Assembly: GCA_013824085.1 (NCBI GenBank)
Contig: PNNF01000008.1
Coordinates: 18,111-82,110, forward strand
DNA: 64,000 nucleotides
Source: Chlorobiaceae bacterium
GTDB taxonomy: Bacteria; Bacteroidota; Ignavibacteria; Ignavibacteriales; Ignavibacteriaceae
Reading direction: 5' to 3'
Positions 60,319 to 64,000 of this stretch are shown here, piece by piece (position 1 is the stretch's first letter; the number at the start of each line of letters is the position of its first letter). The position numbers and the translations under genes were made by a program. The notes under the pieces were generated by a model. That model saw only the letters and a program-made list of their open reading frames with translations, was not told where the DNA came from and did no database searches.

Positions 60319-61530
60319 ATGAATGCTAATAAATTTGATGTCGTAATAATTGGCGGTGGAATTGTTGGAGTAGCAACAGCTTTTAATTTGCTTCAGAAGA
60401 AAAAATTGAAGTTGTGTCTTCTTGAAAAAGAAGCAGTACTCGCAAAACATCAAACAGGAAATAACAGTGGCGTTATTCATTCTGGTTTGTATTACAAGCC
60501 CGGATCAGTCAAAGCAAAAAATTGTATTGAAGGGAGAGAACTTTTATACAAATTTTGCGAAGAGAACAATATTAAGTTTGAGCGTTGTGGTAAAATTGTT
60601 GTCGCAACTTCAAAGGATGAAATTCCAATTTTGGACGATCTGCTTGTAAGAGGAAGTGCAAATGGATTAGTCAATATAAAAAAAATATCGTCAGAAGAAA
60701 TTCTTGAGTATGAACCACACGTTAAAGGTGTGATGGGATTGAAAATAAATGAGACGGGCATTGTAGATTTTAAGGAAGTTACTAATTGTCTCGGAAAGAA
60801 AATTTTAGAAAATGATTGTAGTATTTTTTTTAATTCTAAACTTTTGAAAGTTATAAATTATGATACAGAAATAATTTTAGAAACAACTTCGGGAGAATAC
60901 AGAACAAAAATTTTAGTCAACTGTGCGGGACTTTATTCTGACAAGATTGCAAATATGTCGGGAGTAAATGCGGGAGTGAAAATAATTCCATTCAGAGGTG
61001 AATATTATTGCTTAAAAAAAGAGAAAGAATATTTGGTTAATCATTTAATTTATCCCGTGCCAGATCCGCGCTTTCCATTTTTAGGAGTTCATTTTACTCG
61101 CATGATAAAAGGTGGAGTGGAAGCAGGTCCAAATGCTGTGCTTGCCTTTAAGCGAGAAGGATATTCAAAAAGTGATTTTAGCTTAGATGAATTCGGCGAG
61201 ATGGTTACGTTCCCCGGCTTCTGGAAAATGGTAAAGAAATATTATAAAATGGGTTACTATGAATTCAAGAGATCGCTTTTGAAAAATGAATTTGTCGCTG
61301 CACTTCAAAAATTAATTCCTGAAATAACTTCTGATGATATTGAAAAAGGTGGCGCCGGCGTTCGTGCTCAAGCGTTAGATATGAATGGAAAATTGCTCGA
61401 CGATTTTTTTATTAAGGAAACTGAAAATATGGTTCATGTCCTCAACGCACCTTCGCCCGCTGCGACAGCTGCATTAAGTATTGGAAATAAGATTTCAGAT
61501 ATTGTTGTTAAAAAAATTAACGCTTCTTAA
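60319..61530 (+). CDS. lhgO: L-2-hydroxyglutarate oxidase
   Basis: An FAD-dependent enzyme that oxidises L-2-hydroxyglutarate to 2-oxoglutarate. N-terminal dinucleotide site VVIIGGGIVGVATAF, the family signature QTGNNSGVIHSGLYYKPGS, and C-terminal GGAGVRAQALD. I chose the ATG at 60319 (403 residues); the frame is open back to a TTG at 60301 but that adds an unlikely hydrophobic leader. Divergent from fcl; convergent with the Wzi-like gene. Confidence 0.92.
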   Translation: MNANKFDVVIIGGGIVGVATAFNLLQKKKLKLCLLEKEAVLAKHQTGNNSGVIHSGLYYKPGSVKAKNCIEGRELLYKFCEENNIKFERCGKIVVATSKDEIPILDDLLVRGSANGLVNIKKISSEEILEYEPHVKGVMGLKINETGIVDFKEVTNCLGKKILENDCSIFFNSKLLKVINYDTEIILETTSGEYRTKILVNCAGLYSDKIANMSGVNAGVKIIPFRGEYYCLKKEKEYLVNHLIYPVPDPRFPFLGVHFTRMIKGGVEAGPNAVLAFKREGYSKSDFSLDEFGEMVTFPGFWKMVKKYYKMGYYEFKRSLLKNEFVAALQKLIPEITSDDIEKGGAGVRAQALDMNGKLLDDFFIKETENMVHVLNAPSPAATAALSIGNKISDIVVKKINAS

Positions 61531-61730
61531 AAATATTTTTATTCTTTAAAAAAAATAGACGAATTAATTCTTTAAGGGAATCTGAGAATAAATTACTTCA
61601 CAAAGTTTCACCTACCTAGGCAGGTAAAGAACAAAATACGAAGTTCCACGAATTAATTACTTACTGAAAAACTTCGTGTTACTTTATTTGATTACAAAAG
61701 TTTGCTGCCCTTAAAAAATATTTTTCTAAA
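61531..61730. other. Convergent intergenic region with inverted repeats
   Basis: Contains a near-palindrome ACCTACCTAGGCAGGT (around 61610-61625) and an inverted repeat ACGAAGTT/AACTTCGT (61638-61645 and 61670-61677). These probably form terminators for both convergent genes; the CCTAGG-centred palindrome looks unlike its AT-rich surroundings. Confidence 0.5.
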
Positions 61731-63383
61731 CTACATTCCGTAATAAATATTAAAAGCCAATCTGTTATTTTTTCCTAACTGTATCGAAGGTAATCTGGAA
61801 ACTTTTTCGTCAGCGATATCATAATATTCATAACTGAGCGCAGCGAACAGATCGTGGATTACTTGATATTTTATTTGAACACCAAAGTGTTTATAATCAA
61901 GTCTTTCGCCAAAAAGAAAATGTGGTTGCGGTTGCTTATTATATTGGTCATCAAGAGTTCCATCTCCTCCCTTTCTAATAAATTCTCCCCACAATTTTAC
62001 GTTCATATTTTTAATCGGTCTGTATTCGATTTGTGCAAAAAATTGATCAGCATTGTGTCCAATCCAATGACCAAGCTGATATGAGGATGATTCGTAAGTC
62101 TGCGTTTGAATATAGTGTTGATAAACGAACGGATAAATTTTTGTAAATTCAAGCGTAACAATTAAGTTCTCGATAAATGGGTCTGCAACGCTTCCACCAA
62201 GTGTAAAGCCCAGTTGATTGCGTTGTTTCTTTTTATCAAATAGTCCGCTAATCGTAATTTCATCAATGAAAATTGTTCCGTATAAATGTGAATTAGGAAG
62301 ATGATTTCTTGAACTTACGGAAGCAAAAAATTGTGCGTTTCCTCCAGCACTGTTAAAAGTTTTGCTCAAGTAATGATCGATTAATCTAAAAAATATTATT
62401 GGTTGCAAATAAGCAAACTCCAGCCGATCGCTATAGACAATAGATTCACCTAACGAAATGCTCAATCCAGTTGTGGGTCTTATCGTTATGGTGTGAGATG
62501 CTAAATATTTTTCTCTGTACAAGTAGCGTGAATCATAAGGATTTTTTGTAACATACATTTCTGCCGAGTCAACAACATCAGAGTTAAGCCAGCCGTGAAA
62601 ATAATTAAAGCTCAGCCATTCAGTTGGATTAATATCAATCTTGAAAAACGGGAATGATGGAGCTTTTTGTGAAAGAACTAATTGTCCACCAAGTCCGTGT
62701 CCCCATTGCAAATGATCTTTTCCCATTGTAAAATTTCCCCAGCTCCACGCAGCAGAAATTGTTGAATTTACATCGCTGTATTCAATTCTGTTAGCTGCCT
62801 TAAACAAAGGATTAACTCCAGTATGAGGAGTAAAAATTCTCATCTTATCATTTGAGTCTGCTCTTTCAATATTGTCTCTGTAATCAAAACTAAATCCCAG
62901 CCAATCACTTAGATAGCCTTTGAATTTAACGCCGCTCCATTGATGAAAGAAATTTGTTCCATAATTTTTTGCAAGAGTATAGCCGAGAATTGGTTCAAAT
63001 GAGACTTTGAATAATGGATCGTTAAAAGAAAAAAATCTCAATCGCCCGAGATTATCCTGCCGCAGAAAAGTTGGTTTCTGAAATAATGAAGTGTTGCTTG
63101 TTACTAATGTTTTTTCGTTTTGAAAATCTTTTAAGAAAAATTCGAGTTCATCTTTTTCGATCTCTGTAAGCTCAAATTTTTTATCGTTAAGTTCATCCAA
63201 TTTTTTATAAATATAAATTCTGCTCAACGGTTTTATCTCGTCGTTAATTTCTATTATTCCCTTTTGTGCTGCCACGGATAAGAATCTATAAACATCACTG
63301 TAAAGTGGTTCATACGTAGTTTGCGACAATGAAAGGGAAAATATTGAAGTAAAAAAGAATAACGTAAAAAATCGAAACAGCAT
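61731..63383 (-). CDS. Capsule assembly Wzi-like outer membrane protein
   Basis: A 550-residue protein with a signal peptide (1-20, LSLSQ), a short helical N-terminal region (about 22-95: SVAAQKGIIEINDEIKPLSR) and a large beta-barrel with regular strands ending FNIYYGM. The N-terminal ITE-like helical region followed by a barrel with MGKDHLQWGHGLGGQLVLS is typical of Bacteroidota proteins placed in the Wzi capsule-assembly family, which help anchor surface polysaccharide. Location next to GDP-fucose genes (1.5 kb away) fits loosely. Exact role not shown. Confidence 0.8.
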   Translation of the reverse strand: MLFRFFTLFFFTSIFSLSLSQTTYEPLYSDVYRFLSVAAQKGIIEINDEIKPLSRIYIYKKLDELNDKKFELTEIEKDELEFFLKDFQNEKTLVTSNTSLFQKPTFLRQDNLGRLRFFSFNDPLFKVSFEPILGYTLAKNYGTNFFHQWSGVKFKGYLSDWLGFSFDYRDNIERADSNDKMRIFTPHTGVNPLFKAANRIEYSDVNSTISAAWSWGNFTMGKDHLQWGHGLGGQLVLSQKAPSFPFFKIDINPTEWLSFNYFHGWLNSDVVDSAEMYVTKNPYDSRYLYREKYLASHTITIRPTTGLSISLGESIVYSDRLEFAYLQPIIFFRLIDHYLSKTFNSAGGNAQFFASVSSRNHLPNSHLYGTIFIDEITISGLFDKKKQRNQLGFTLGGSVADPFIENLIVTLEFTKIYPFVYQHYIQTQTYESSSYQLGHWIGHNADQFFAQIEYRPIKNMNVKLWGEFIRKGGDGTLDDQYNKQPQPHFLFGERLDYKHFGVQIKYQVIHDLFAALSYEYYDIADEKVSRLPSIQLGKNNRLAFNIYYGM

Positions 63384-63549
63384 TTGGATTCCAGAATTTT
63401 ATGATGTCAAATTTACAAAATATAATTCGAGATTTTAGGGCAATATATTGAGGAGTTAATTCACTAATTGTCTTTCACGAATTGAAATCTTTTTTGAGTC
63501 TTGCAAATTTTTTAATACTTATAAAATTAATTTCATGAAAAATTCAAAA

Positions 63550-64000
63550 TTATTTTTTCTTCAGTTGCTTGGATTTCGCTTCCAATATTTTTTTTGCAGA
63601 AATATTTGTAACAACTTTTTTCCCTGTTTTTTCTTCAATTTCTTTTCGAGTATTTCCTGCAATAGTTCCGCCTTGTTTGGCAATAGTTTTATTCTCGTCA
63701 AAAGTTTTCGGTTTTTTTTCTTTACTAATTTCAGTAGTAGTTGCTTCGGCGAGCATATTCAAAACCAATTCTAAATTGGTCATATTGTCTCTTAAATTTT
63801 CTTTCTTAAGGTCTTTATATTTCTTATACATTTTTACAGACAATCCACTCCAAGCTTTAGTAATTTCGTCGGTTAGAATTGCGTACTCATCTCCTTTTTT
63901 TACGCCTCTTTCATCCCATTCATCAGTCAACTCTTTTCGCACTTCGATACTTTTTAGTCGTTGATTAATCCACTCTTTGCTGTAACCTTTTTTGAGGTAA
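63550..64000 (-). CDS. dinD: DNA-damage-inducible protein D (DinD), C-terminal part (cut by window end)
   Basis: The minus-strand frame stays open to the window edge: 149 codons plus a stop, starting mid-gene (YLKKGYSKEWINQRLKSIEV). Family blocks: ERGVKKGDEYAILTDEIT, MTNLELVLNMLAEATTTE and AKQGGTIAGNTRKEIEEKTG (quoted to 20). DinD belongs to the BRO-like/Kila-associated group and in E. coli is an SOS gene that inhibits RecA-mediated strand exchange. The N-terminal BRO domain lies beyond 64000. A GTG at 63942 would give a shorter internal product but is not the real start. Confidence 0.92.
   Translation of the reverse strand, partial: YLKKGYSKEWINQRLKSIEVRKELTDEWDERGVKKGDEYAILTDEITKAWSGLSVKMYKKYKDLKKENLRDNMTNLELVLNMLAEATTTEISKEKKPKTFDENKTIAKQGGTIAGNTRKEIEEKTGKKVVTNISAKKILEAKSKQLKKK

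Noticed and set aside
63569..63964. Plus-strand open frame opposite DinD
   Set aside because: The minus strand gives an unmistakable DinD sequence; the plus frame is its mirror with phenylalanine- and serine-rich noise.
1..64000. tRNA, rRNA, CRISPR or prophage genes
   Set aside because: No cloverleaf, rRNA core, spaced short repeats or phage structural genes were recognised by eye; a covariance scan could still find a missed tRNA.

Overview
The window looks like a chromosome segment of an AT-rich member of the Ignavibacteria (Bacteroidota/Chlorobi group). The signs are a type IX secretion sorting tail of the Ignavibacteria kind (NYPNPFNPSTNI), the long inserted form of IspG, many signal peptides ending in SQ, TonB-dependent receptors with a carboxypeptidase-like N-terminal domain, many OmpA proteins and often weak Shine-Dalgarno sites. 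This placement is an inference from gene families; no rRNA or tRNA gene was seen.

Layout. From 1 to 5.4 kb: a partial lipoprotein, a TPR protein, clpX, a family often mislabelled asparagine synthetase B, and a methyltransferase. From 5.5 to 6.7 kb: two paralogous RRM RNA-binding proteins with a shared leader. From 6.9 to 12.8 kb (minus strand): radA, a sirtuin, a TPR protein, a YhaM-like nuclease, a NusG paralog and a hybrid histidine kinase with a degenerate receiver. From 13 to 18.5 kb: a TonB-dependent receptor, then a dnaG-ferredoxin-geranylgeranyl reductase operon. From 18.6 to 27.5 kb: a DJ-1 protein, ispG, a NIF3 protein, a zinc-ribbon protein, RNase P RNA, recJ, ruvC, ruvA and an FAH hydrolase. 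From 27.7 to 32.5 kb: an active/inactive M16 protease pair and a PhoD-like phosphatase.

The accessory part is a block of about 21.7 kb (about 32.8 to 54.5 kb) lying between two diverged direct copies of the same roughly 0.58 kb segment. The segment comprises the 5' end of the phoD-like gene, its intergenic region and the 5' end of a HAD hydrolase gene. On the left phoD is intact and the HAD copy is broken; on the right the HAD gene is intact and the phoD copy is broken. This is the pattern expected if a large segment was inserted between two once-adjacent divergent genes, or arose by duplication. An IS1634-like transposase remnant sits just inside the left border. The block carries two DUF3494 (ice-binding-like) surface proteins, several OmpA or beta-barrel proteins, CsbD, a DUF4382 lipoprotein, two paralogous small lipoproteins, an lmo0937-type membrane peptide, an AI-2E/PerM exporter-like protein, two orphan LuxR-type response regulators, a two-domain KaiC ATPase and a small lysine-rich protein. 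Six non-coding sites in the block share a sequence motif (an AAAGGA-N5-TCCTTT dyad followed by TTCATCC), most of them 100 to 135 bp before a start codon. I propose a co-regulated envelope/stress regulon controlled by the two LuxR-type regulators; this is the main candidate for an undescribed system here.

Right of the block: HAD hydrolase, then on the minus strand GDP-fucose synthesis (fcl, gmd), a Na+/Ca2+ exchanger family protein and a second TSP3-OmpA protein. These are followed by an L-2-hydroxyglutarate oxidase, a Wzi-like outer membrane protein and the C-terminal part of DinD, cut by the window end.
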